NCBI GenBank assembly: GCA_039583875.1
Contig: CM077147.1
Coordinates: forward strand, 109,352,124-109,416,123
DNA: 64,000 nt
Direction: 5' to 3'
Source: Platanthera guangdongensis
Taxonomy: Eukaryota > Streptophyta > Magnoliopsida > Asparagales > Orchidaceae
Below the pieces are notes generated by a model. It did not search any database. It was not told where the DNA came from and worked only from the letters and a program-made list of their open reading frames with translations. How positions within the stretch are numbered: the stretch's first letter is position 1; the number at the start of each line of letters is the position of its first letter. Positions 55,107-64,000 of the stretch are shown here, piece by piece. The position numbers were made by a program, and so were the translations under genes.

Positions 55107-57149
55107 GAAGGCAGAAAACCCAGCAAGGAATATGAGGCATTAACATAATATGTTTCTAAATTCATGCAGCTGTAGTTTATAATCTGCTATAACTACAAGC
55201 TTATGCTATATTAATACATTGTGCTAAAATTAATTGTATTGAGTTAATAAGTTAAGTCAATGCACCCTCATACTACTTGAGCAATTGCTCAAGTAATATG
55301 AACTCTCCTTCATACAACTTAATACTTAAGTGGAGCACCACTAGATGTATTGCCCCTTATGTATTGCCACACATATCTCCCCCTTTCTGTCTTCTTCAAT
55401 AGGTATATCTATTGATTGACTAGAAAATATCATGACAAAGATTATATCATGATCCTAGACAAAGTCCTATTTTGATAATACTAAGGGAAACATCCTAGTG
55501 ATCAGTTTACAAGATTAGGAGTCATACGTTCTGTGTTGATACAATAATACAACACAACAATGCAGCATTTTAACTAGCTGCTAACATAGTTCTACTTGAG
55601 TGAGCCATGGATCCACTGAGTTGGCTGATGGCTGTCTCTCTTCTCATATTCTCCCCCTTGGTATGTGCATTGTCCTTAAGAAAACCTGATCAGCTATATT
55701 GACAGCTGATCTACTGCAACTGCTGTTTGCTCCCCCTCAACTGAGGCATCCTTTGTCAGATTTCTGGTTGACATTCTAGTTTATGCCAGTCTGGATACCA
55801 CTTGATGGTCTTTATAGTCTTGATGTCTCATCAATTACTCATCTACCTGCAAGAAATGTAAATCCTGCAACACAAACTAGAGTTTGGAGCTGCTGAAGCG
55901 TTCTTAAGTTCCATATACCTAACTCAACCAAGAGGTTGTTGAACTTGACTTTTTCTAGTGGCATGATAATCATGACAGCCACTTGTCAGTTAGGGCAAAC
56001 TCAAGATTGAGTTCTTCCATATGCTTCCAAACGTATTGATGCATAGGCTTCATTTGGTTTGGCGGTAGCGGATCGATCCGGCGGCTGGAAACGGAGTGTT
56101 CTAACCGGAGGGGGAGGTGGCTGCTCCAAACGGAGCCTTTTGGGGCGTTTCTCAAAGTGGTCGGGTGGAAATGGAGCAAATGCTGCCAGAGGTTCATTTA
56201 TTTACCCTCCTTCTGGCATCGTTTACCCAAAACGGAGCAGCAAAACACCCAAACCAATAGAGCCTTAATCTACATATGCATACTCCTGCTATGACAGTCA
56301 GGATTCCTAGTAACTCAGATTATACTAATAGAATATAAATATAAAAGAAATTCTACTTATCTGGAGGTTATGGTTCTGATGCCATAAACTTTCTGTTTGA
56401 TAATCTTGAGTTTGACAAATTCTTTAGATTTTGTCGAGCTCCATTTGACGAATTCTTCTGATTTCATCGAGCTCCGTTCGACGAAAGAAGGTTATTTCGT
56501 CGAGCTCCATCCATGTTGATGCTTATCAAATCCCTAGCACCTTGCACGGTTTATTTTTGCTGAGCCACATCTTCTCCACTTCTTCAGCATCTGACTTGCC
56601 TTTGGCTTCTATTTCTGATTAGCACTACAAGAGTGTTCAACACACTTAGTATTATCTTGATCATTATATTGATCTCCACTCGTGATCACCACTTGATCAA
56701 TCCCTTCTTTGTTTCTGAATAGACAAGGAAGAGCTGGTCTGCTGGGATTTTCTTCTCCCCCTAGCTGATTACAGATGATAACATTGGTGCAGCTCCCAGC
56801 TTTCTCATCTCATGAGGCTGAATGTGGCTTGCCATCTTCCAGTAGTTGCAATCACTTAGGTGGTTTCCCTCTCAGCTTCTTCAATGTCCATGGTGACAAG
56901 CTGATCCTCAGCAGTAATGTTGATCTATTCTGAGCTGGGGGAACTTTGGGTATGATTCAAGCTTGTCAAGCAACCTTGACTGAACATGCTCCCCATTAGC
57001 ATTTGCATAGATCCTCTCCTTAAAGCCCACTGACTTGGACACCTTATCCTTCTATCAGGATAACTTCCTTGTAACAGTCCAAGTTCTAGAACATCTTCTG
57101 TCCAAGTGCCACATGTGCAATAGGCACTTAGACTAACATGCAAAATAGA
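55107..57149. other. Decayed internal region of copia B
   Basis: No intact ORF on either strand apart from a MITE-like insert. Several CTCCCCCT/AGGGGGAG tracts (about 55380, 55650, 55725, 56755) and TCGTCGAGCTCC/TTCGACGAA motifs (56430-56510) occur. Stop-filled minus-strand coding traces may remain near 56900, but I cannot identify them. Confidence 0.5.
56046..56264. mobile_element. MITE-like element with short inverted ends
   Basis: The left end GGCTTCATTTGGTTTGG and the reverse complement of the right end, GGCTCTATTGGTTTGG, form imperfect terminal inverted repeats. The 219-bp interior is GC-richer than its surroundings and has no ORF. Flanking triplets ATA and TTA are a poor match for a TTA/TAA target duplication. 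The ends resemble Tourist/Harbinger-type ends in general form only. Confidence 0.5.
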
Positions 57150-57540
57150 ATTATCTTACCTTAGAACCCCAATAGGTATTGGGTCCTTTGTTCCTGTTAC
57201 CCTGAAATCTGACTTGCCAACCTGCAACATTTCTGACAAGTAGGCTAACTCTTGCTCTAGACACAGAAGGATTGTGCCAGCAATCTAGGGCAAAATGCCC
57301 CACCTTGCCACAACACCAACACTCATGAATATTTTTTTCTTCTCTTCTGTGCAGGTCTTGTAGTGTGGTTAACTACTGACTGAACAAAAGGAAGATGAGC
57401 ACCAACATTCTTCAGGTTCCTTTCAACAAGGATCTGACTGAAGGTCCTTCTTTCAGCAAGCTTTCTTTCATTGCCCTGAATGATATTCACAGCTTTCTTC
57501 TTTGCAGATGATAAGTTATTTATATCATCATAACAAGGAA
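57150..57540 (-). pseudogene. Copia B gag C-terminal region with zinc knuckle
   Basis: On the minus strand the traces read KKAVNIIQGNERKLAERRTF, then CWCCGKVGHFALDC near 57330-57285, a CX2CX4HX4C zinc knuckle, and end RNKGPNTYWGSK. This order, with the GP..YW.SK-type end, is the region just before the protease in SIRE-type elements. One or more stops interrupt it and no protease follows. Confidence 0.65.
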
Positions 57541-57846
57541 AGTTAGGCTTAATGGTAGACTGACCCTTGGTCGGAGTGCTTGCAGGATGGGCTTAATTGA
57601 AAGCCAATACCATATCCATGTGAGTTGCGGCTGAGGGACCAAATATAAATTATCCTGAATGGGCAATTTATACTTTTTCATGTGGAGCTTTAAAGGCACT
57701 AATTCCCCTACCCTTTCTTCTTCCATTGGAAAATACTCTTGTACTGTTCCAAGAAGAATTCTCATTCTCCTAGTGACCATGCATGCAATCTTGGTCATAC
57801 CTATGAGAAACGTTGACAGGGGTATAACAGGAGCTTGGCCTCTCCT

Positions 57847-58557
57847 CTAAGATTGGATAACTTTTGTAATCCACTCAGATTCAAATTTTTTGTTGATAAC
57901 ATCTATCTTAGAGAAATTTGCCACTATCCTCTTCTCCCTTTCAAGTTTCTCTTCAAGAACCTTGATCATAGAGTCCTTATATTTGATAGACCCAACATGG
58001 ATATATACCATGATCTTCAGATGAGCAACTTCCCTCTCTTTCTTAGATAGCAAGGATGATGTCTCATCTAGCTGGGAAGCAGCCAGCTGGAGGGAGGTAA
58101 TTTCTTCTGCTTGTTTCTTAATAAGCAGCTTGCTTTCCTTTAAAGCCTTCAGAAGTACAACATGATTGTAAATCAATTGATTGATATCATTCTCTGTCAA
58201 AGGACACTCATCATTCCTTGATGAGGAAGCATAAGAGTCTGAGCAAGACTCAGGACCTGAGCAATAAGAAGAACTAGATAGAGATTGTACCTGATCTAGA
58301 TTAGGCTGATCCTGGCAAGATTCTTCTTCTTCTGGTGTAGCAATTAGCCCATAGCATCTGCATTCAACTTCCTCAGTTTCATCCACCTCTGAGTCACTAT
58401 CTGTGTGTGATAGAGGGGTCCTGACCTCCATTCTTGCATCTGCATAGTCATCATCATCTACAAGAGATACCAACAGTCCAATGTGGTCTTTACTCTCATT
58501 ACAGACTTGGAACTTCTTTGAGCTGCACTCCATATGGTTATCCTTTGAACCCACCAA
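57847..58557 (-). pseudogene. Copia B gag fragment, acidic and coiled-coil
   Basis: An open 236-codon stretch begins shortly after the primer site. It has acidic, serine-rich segments (ESCSDSYASSSRNDE), CYGLIATPEEE and then a coiled coil (KALKESKLLIKKQAEEI ... VLEEKLEREKRI). This matches the layout of the part of copia A gag that follows the zinc knuckle, so the capsid part is deleted and the start codon used here is not the original one. Confidence 0.7.
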
Positions 58558-58620
58558 TACAAACCTTTTTGCTATCCTTTGAGGTCTACTCAGACTGTTA
58601 AGTCCTTTTGGAGTAACCTC

Positions 58621-58632
58621 CCTCTGATACCA
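58621..58632 (-). other. Primer binding site of copia B (tRNA-Met)
   Basis: The minus strand reads TGGTATCAGAGG from 58632, two bases after the LTR end TTTCA. Confidence 0.85.
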
Positions 58633-58634
58633 CC

Positions 58635-60702
58635 TGAAAGTCTATATTTCAAGGATATCTTAATCACCTAGCCTGCGGGTGGGGTGGGTTAATAGGTTAT
58701 TGGTCTCTTTGAGGCAATATTTTGCTTTCTTTATAATGTCTTGTTGTCTTGTTTTATCTTTTAGCTTAGGGTGATCTAGAGCTTGTCCTTTACACCTGTA
58801 AATAAGAAAAGAAGAACACTTATAGAAAAGCACACAGATATTTATAGTGGTTCCCTAATTTGGTACATCTACTTTCCCTCCCACCTATCCAACTAACTTG
58901 TTGGACTAGGCACAAACACATCCAAACTGCTCCTAAGAGCTTACACCATAGATCACGTAGGATCTCAAGTATCCTCTAAGACTCACTTCTCATCCACAAA
59001 AGCATATACACAGTGGTCAGCAGACCAAACTACCTCAAGCTGTTAAGCCCTACAGTCAGGCTGGGATGAAAGCCCTACCTCAGATCCACAAAGGATCCTA
59101 CCTTAGAGCTATGTAGTGCTACACACTTAGTGAACCGCAAGCCACATACCTCTGCCTTATCTCTAAGGCCTACAGCTCAGGCTTTTCAGCCCTATAACTT
59201 CAGGCACAAGGCCCTACTCTCATAGTGCTGCAGCACTCCTACAACTCAGTACCCCTCTAGGTACCTACCTCAAGGCCCCTTTAGGAACCTACAGCTCAGT
59301 GACAAACTTGTCACCTACCTCAGGAACAAAGGCCCTACACTCAAAGAGTAGAACTCTCTTACCTCAGGTAATTAAGCCCTACAGCTCAGATCCACACTTA
59401 GATCCTACCTCAGTACCCTAGTAGGGCACATACAGCTCAGTAACTAAATAATCACCTACAACTCAGATTCAAGTAAACTGTATCCTACAGATTGAAGGCG
59501 GGTTGATTGATATTCTTGACACAAGAGATATTTCTCTGTGTCAAGATTCTTGACTGAGGTAGACTCAACCCAACAATGACTATAGGAATTTATTTCCTGA
59601 GTCTACCAATAATTAACTAAGATATACTTAGTCTAAACTACTTCAACAACAACAAGTAATTACTTGTGCTGTAAGTTACTTACAGAGCAATGTTCTGCCA
59701 CTTCTTAAACTGAGAATGAAGCTCATCCCTAACTACTTCTTCACAGCACCAGGGCTTTTCCTTCTGGTCAGTGAAGTTACTGCAGCTAAGTACTGCTACC
59801 TGAGCTGAGAAAATCACAGCTCTAGCTTTGCAGACTGGAATAGCTCTGCCTCTTGCTCCATTCCTGGGTTGAGGTGATTCAGCCCTAGAATTGACTCCTG
59901 AGGAATAGACCCCCGAGTTTTCCTTCAGCTTCTTCAAGCTTTCTTCTCTCCATAGCTTCCAGATAAAGATCTTTATGTGCTTGTATTGCTGGAACTGTGA
60001 AGAACCTGCAGCATGGGTCGGCACTTGGCTGCTACATTTTCATTCAGATAAAATACTCTGAACTAGCTTGTTGGTGCAGGTGAGAATGGCACCAGCAATC
60101 CTATTGTTGAAGGTCTTGATCCAACAACTAACTTGCTCTATGTCTTGTAGAATTGAGCTTCCTGTTCTTCAGCTCCACAACAATGGCAGAGAAGGAGAAC
60201 TAACTTGATTTCTTTTTCCTGAAGTCTCTTTTCCTCTGTACGCATCTTTTATTTTATTGATTTTTGACCCCAACGGCTCCTGAGTAGTGGGATCCACGTA
60301 ATTAATGTCCTGCAGCAACTTTACTTTAACCCCAACTGTCATACAGTAGGTCTGCAGCAACATTTATCGTGTATTGTAGCCATCCCGCCACTAATTTGAA
60401 ATATGTTGACTTGTTGACATCATCAGCTGTGGACTAAGCGAAAAATCAAACAATATTAGCATAGGCGTTGAGTAAGAATCACTCAATGCCAAAATACTTA
60501 GATTTACTGTCTCATGGCATTGAGTGAGTAACCTTCACTCAACGCCAAACTACTTAGAATATAAAACTATTTCTAAGCATTGAGTGAATCAACTTCACTC
60601 AACGCCAACATGCTTATTCAACTATCTACTACTTGGTGTTGATTGTGTGAACCTCACTGATCTCCAAACTCCATAGACAAGATTCTATCTTCACTAGGTG
60701 TC
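58635..60702 (-). repeat. 5' LTR of copia B (split by Athila-like element)
   Basis: It matches 52578-54080 over 59206-60700. The sequence changes abruptly at 60703: here CACTAGGTGTC is followed by TGATGAGTCC, while the other LTR continues CACTAGGCGTCGACAGC. Confidence 0.82.
60463..60700. repeat. GGCGTTGAGT hairpin array in copia B 5' LTR
   Basis: Three or four inverted pairs of the type GTTGAGTGA...TCACTCAAC, more decayed than in the 3' LTR. Confidence 0.65.
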
Positions 60703-60969
60703 TGATGAGTCCGATTTATATATGGTTTTTCGAACTCATCTGGGCTAGTTTTCATGCATTTGCACTTCACTTTTAGTTCTATATCGTTCATATTTCATCT
60801 CGTCTCTATTTCCATTGGAAGTGCATACTTAGGCCCGTGGTTGTGTAATTTTTGTAGTTTTATTGTTTGTACTCCATTTTGTGATTGCCTGGAATGTCTG
60901 CACAGATTAGTGAATTGTTTTTCCTATAGGTACAGGGGTACTGTGCATGTTCCGGGATGGTTGTGAAAC

Positions 60970-61325
60970 AGGAATACTACGCACGATCATGGGATCTAAT
61001 GCGCACGACCACTAGACGTGCGCCCCTGATCGTGCGCACTACTCTTCATTTTCCAAAATCTGCCTGGGGATTTTACACGACCACTGGACCTAGTGCGCAC
61101 GACCACCGGTCGTGCGCCACTGATCGTGTGCATTGATTCCTATTTTCTGGAGTCCTGTCTGAGGTAATCGCACGACCATTGAACTTAATGCGCACGACCA
61201 CTGGTCGTGCGCCACTGCTCGTGCGCGTTATCCCAGTTCTTCTTCCTAATCTGCCATGCCAGTGTGCACGATCCGCGGACATAATGCGCACGACCAGTGG
61301 TCGTGCGCCCGTGATCGTGCGCATT
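60970..61325. repeat. CGCACGACC palindromic array
   Basis: Four repeats of about 85-100 bp, each with GCGCACGACCA facing TGGTCGTGCGC (perfect 11-base arms near 61191-61212) and a second ATCGTGCGC half-site. Confidence 0.85.
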
Positions 61326-61341
61326 GTTCATTTCTGCTCTG

Positions 61342-61349
61342 TATAAATA
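61342..61349 (+). promoter_or_regulatory. TATA box of the Athila-like LTR
   Basis: CTGTATAAATATCGC, about 17 bases after the last palindrome. Confidence 0.65.
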
Positions 61350-62276
61350 TCGCAGGTCTCGCCCTAATTCGGAATCGATGAAATCTTCCGGAGATCGACA
61401 TTTTCTCGACCGTTTTTACTCATCTTCCACCCTAGGGAGGTGCTCCAGGCAAGCTTTCACCGCCAAATCCAAGCCGGAGCTTCCACTCGGCCTTCTCCGT
61501 CATCCGTGAGCTTCAAGTAGGGTTTGACTCCATAGCCATCAAGCAAAAAGTAAGCTTGTAACTTTCGTCCGCTATTGTGACACGAAGAAGACGGGCCAAT
61601 GGAAGGTGGTGACAGCCCTTCTCTACCCCGGACGCAGTTGAGGACTGAGCTTGGATGCGGATTTACAACCCGACGATTCCCACCGTGAATCCTCAGCAAG
61701 ACTTCAGATTCGGTCGACCTCTTGACTTGTTCTTGCTTTCTTGTTGAATATTGGTGTTTAAATCTATTTATATTGATGAAGTGCACTTTGGTTGTATATG
61801 TTATGTTTTTCATGTCTATGTGATTGCTATTTCATTTTACTGCTTAAGTTGCACGAGTTGTGTCATATTTCATCCACCACCATCCACCCTTGTCGCACTA
61901 GCAATTGCTAGTGGCGTGTGTAGCGAAGAGGTGCTCACGACCCTCATTACGCCATTCTAATCACCTCATCTGCAAGCCTACTCTCCCGTCCGCCTAGTGA
62001 CTCGATGCATAGCGGCCCAACTAGTCTTCCATCCCGCCTAGCGAAGCATCGCATAGCGGCGTTGCATAGGAGTAGTTGATAGTGTTTTATTTTCTTTGTC
62101 CGCAAATATCAAAACCCCCATCATTACCACCGACCCTAAGGACTTCAATCTCAAGTCCTCCTCGAAATTAACTCCACCTTACTGTGTTCCTTGAGAGATC
62201 GATACTTGGGAAAACTCGCCAATTTTATATTACTTGTGCGACTGGTTCACTGCTGTGATCTTTAGCATCAAGTTTT

Positions 62277-62294
62277 TGGTGTCGTTGCCGGGGA
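62277..62294 (+). other. Primer binding site (tRNA-Asp type)
   Basis: TGGTGTCGTTGCCGGGGA matches the TGGCGCCGTTGCCGGGGA form used by Athila-type elements with one change. Confidence 0.8.
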
Positions 62295-62479
62295 ACACAG
62301 TCGTGTGAGTTTCTGGAGAGGGAGACGTGAGATTGCTTTCCTTTTCCTTTGTAAATCGCTTTTGTTTTGTTTTATTTCTGTTTTGCCTTCCATTCTATTG
62401 TTTGTTTAGGCAATTGTAGTAATATATTGTTGGATTTAGTAATTTGCACAATTTATTTTAAATCTGCTATTTCGACACC

Positions 62480-62875
62480 ATGTGGGGATATTCGTATGCC
62501 CAATGTCATTGGTGTGGGAAGCCTTCCCACGCTAGTCATGAATGCTCTACGAGAGATATTGAGCATAAGCCTCGGCGCACAATGCATGAGATGTTGTATT
62601 CGTATAGCCCTTCAAACACCGTGCCCCGAGATTATGGTCAATCATCCTCGCCACATACACCATTCTATTATTCCTCTCTGGCCTCACAAGGACCGCGGAG
62701 TAATAAGAGAAAGTGTTTGTATTGTCGTAGAATAGATCATGTCCTGAAGGATTGTGTCGAGTACCTCCGTATTATGGAAGAGGATGATGAGCCGGACATC
62801 CGAATCATCCCGACTCCTACCCTTGGTGGCACACCTTCATCATCTGGTTATGTATCCCTGTCACCTTCAAGTTGA
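62480..62875 (+). CDS. Small protein with two CCHC zinc knuckles
   Basis: The ORF of 131 residues starts MWGYSYAQ about 200 bases after the primer site. It has two perfect CX2CX4HX4C motifs: CHWCGKPSHASHEC (residues about 9-22) and CLYCRRIDHVLKDC (about 78-91). The rest is serine/tyrosine-rich then acidic. Such knuckles bind nucleic acid in Gag, but no capsid domain precedes them, and the gene is much shorter than any gag. It may be a domesticated or reduced nucleocapsid of a non-autonomous element. The start is the first ATG after the leader. Confidence 0.6.
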   Translation: MWGYSYAQCHWCGKPSHASHECSTRDIEHKPRRTMHEMLYSYSPSNTVPRDYGQSSSPHTPFYYSSLASQGPRSNKRKCLYCRRIDHVLKDCVEYLRIMEEDDEPDIRIIPTPTLGGTPSSSGYVSLSPSS

Positions 62876-63713
62876 ATGGAATGATGTGGACACAACCGCC
62901 AGATGTGTGGCTGATCTAGGCTTTGATGTGGCTGAGCCCATCTCTCATGTGCATACATCTCCAAGCGTGGAGACGATTCTTTGTGAGGAACCTGCGCTTG
63001 ACTTTTATCCAAGCAAAGTTCTTCCGCCTTTTGTGCATTTTACTTCAGTCATCTCTGGCGACATTTTCGACGATGCAACACGAGTTGAGGCTTGTGATAC
63101 ATGGGTTGTTTCCACTCCCATGGAGGAGGACAACCTTCCTGGTGTCAAGTATTCTCCCTTGATACCAAAGGAGGAAGTCCAAGTCTTGGTGGAGGCCTCT
63201 AGGGATCCTGCCGAACCTTGTAGCATTGTTGACATTGCTGATGATATTTTTCTACCTCAGCCTTTGGGGAGTGAAACCTGGATCACTCCCTCGATTATTT
63301 CTTTATGTTCTTTGTCTCCTTTATTTCTTGATCCCCCTTCTTTATCTGAGCCTGTATAGGTTGAATCTTCATGGGTAAGTTGGGTTGACATTGAGCCTTG
63401 CGCTCAGGATGTCGACGAGTGCATCCTCTTGTGTGAGGAGTTTCCTACCTCCTTCACAGTGAAAGCCTCTGCCGTCACCTTCGCCCCCAGCGAACTGGAT
63501 GAAACCTTGCTGGGCAAGGATTTATTTTGTGGTAAGATGAGTGAGGACCAGGCCTCCTCCTCATCCTACTTCCTATTTCCTCTACCTGTGTTGGGCAGGT
63601 ATTACTATTTAGGTTCAGGGGTAACTGTTCTATCATCTTATAGTTACCTGTTACTGAAACGGATATTGGGACAGTTACCTGTGCATTTTTCTTTTCATAG
63701 GCCCATTAGCTAG
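62876..63713 (+). pseudogene. Unknown acidic ORF of the Athila-like element
   Basis: The frame starts MEWNDVDTT immediately after the stop of the zinc-knuckle ORF, in the next phase, and reads through VETILCEEPALDFYP, IFDDATRVEACDTW and SIVDIADDIFLPQP to a TAG at 63357; it continues in phase to 63713. Composition looks protein-coding (acidic with regular hydrophobics), but I do not recognise any domain. A fused origin with the preceding ORF through a frameshift is possible. Confidence 0.45.
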
Positions 63714-64000
63714 AACCTTTTCGTAGCCGAATAAGTCGTGCTGGGATGACAATAACCCCAGTACTTATCTTTCATTTTCTGCTTTTTTATTTTCCATGTC
63801 TATTTTAGTTTTAGCATTTCTTTTTGTATATTTTTCATTTGTTTTTGCGGAGCTCACCCCTGCAGGTATTCATGGAAAATTGCATTGGTGGGGTTGTGAT
63901 TCTTCGTATGGCGGGCCTGCTTCAGGTTTCCACGCGTCTTCTGGTATGCTCACTGGCTGAGCATTGGGTAACCTCTTCCCTTAGCTCTTTATTATTTTAA
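63714..64000. other. T-rich non-coding end of window
   Basis: No ORF. T-rich sequence followed by GCTCACCCCTGCAG. It is presumably still interior of the Athila-like element. Confidence 0.5.

Larger units (their letters stand above)
52578..60702 (-). mobile_element. Copia element B, SIRE-like, minus strand, pol missing
   Basis: The 3' LTR starts TGTTGGGTC at 55089 after a polypurine tract and runs left to 52578, where the chromovirus cuts it. The 5' LTR ends TTTCA at 58635 next to a tRNA-Met primer site and runs right to 60702, where the Athila-like element cuts it. 52578-54080 and 59206-60700 are clearly the same sequence. The 3.5-kb interior holds only gag C-terminal parts; RT, integrase and RNase H motifs are absent, so it is a deleted or non-autonomous copy. 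Confidence 0.82.
60703..62270 (+). repeat. 5' LTR of the Athila-like element
   Basis: U3 carries a set of GCGCACGACCA/TGGTCGTGCGC palindromes (60975-61325) directly upstream of a TATA box at 61342. The end is ACTTGTGCGACTGGTTCACT followed by TTAGCATCA. Confidence 0.75.
60703..64000 (+). mobile_element. Athila-like LTR element, 5' part (continues past window)
   Basis: A 1,568-bp LTR (TGATGAGTCC ... TTAGCATCA) is followed by a tRNA-Asp-type primer site and an interior with unusual ORFs. The insertion point is clear by comparison with the uninterrupted LTR of copia B; the expected target duplication at the far end is GTGTC. No capsid, RT or integrase is seen before the window ends, so the lineage is inferred from the primer site and leader only. 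Confidence 0.75.

Noticed and set aside
60702..60740. CTGATGAGTCC, like a hammerhead ribozyme core
   Set aside because: No matching stem II closure and no GAAAC box follow; the sequence is the LTR start.

Overview
The window is nuclear DNA from a plant, most likely a flowering plant with a large, repeat-rich genome. Nearly everything in it is LTR retrotransposon: Ty3/gypsy elements of the Tat (two RNase H domains), Tekay/Del-like chromovirus and Athila-like types, plus Ty1/copia elements of the SIRE/Maximus type. The tRNA-Met and tRNA-Asp type primer sites, the plant-specific Tat and SIRE architectures and the TATAAATA boxes all fit a plant. I see no convincing host gene, tRNA, rRNA or CRISPR array.

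Layout. 1-5057 holds Tekay-like LTR pieces in opposite orientations. 5058-6795 is mostly unassigned DNA that ends in the start of a gypsy protease. 6796-19805 is a complete but decayed Tat element (target duplication GATAC) with gag, protease, RT, two RNase H domains, integrase and, on the opposite strand before its 3' LTR, two extra genes with their own TATA boxes and short introns. It sits inside the gypsy protease, which resumes at 19806, is interrupted again by a solo Tat LTR (20099-22762), and continues as RT to about 23585. 23586-52577 is a minus-strand Tekay-like chromovirus. Its 3' LTR is split by copia element A (23966-44247), a SIRE-like element with gag, pol and an extra env-like ORF. 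That env-like ORF is split by a non-autonomous Tat element (33346-41084) with gag but no pol. To the right, 52578-60702 is a minus-strand SIRE-like copia element B lacking pol, with the chromovirus in one LTR and an Athila-like element (60703 to beyond the window end) in the other. The nesting is four levels deep: copia B, chromovirus, copia A, non-autonomous Tat.

Working together. The elements encode capsid proteins and the enzymes for reverse transcription and integration, but most reading frames carry stops or frameshifts. The full Tat element and the gag-only Tat element share gag, a leader hairpin and LTR end motifs, so they look like an autonomous/non-autonomous pair or relatives of one.

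Most unusual: (1) LTR families of different lineages carry their own CG-containing inverted-repeat array in U3; (2) a TCGACGA/TCGTCGA motif recurs in gypsy and copia LTRs and in copia internal spacers; (3) an array of nine exon-like cassettes with good splice-site consensus lies in the gag-only Tat element; (4) the antisense genes of the Tat element have their own promoter motifs and introns. All element boundaries were read by eye from LTR ends, target duplications, primer sites and polypurine tracts; no alignments or database searches were run.
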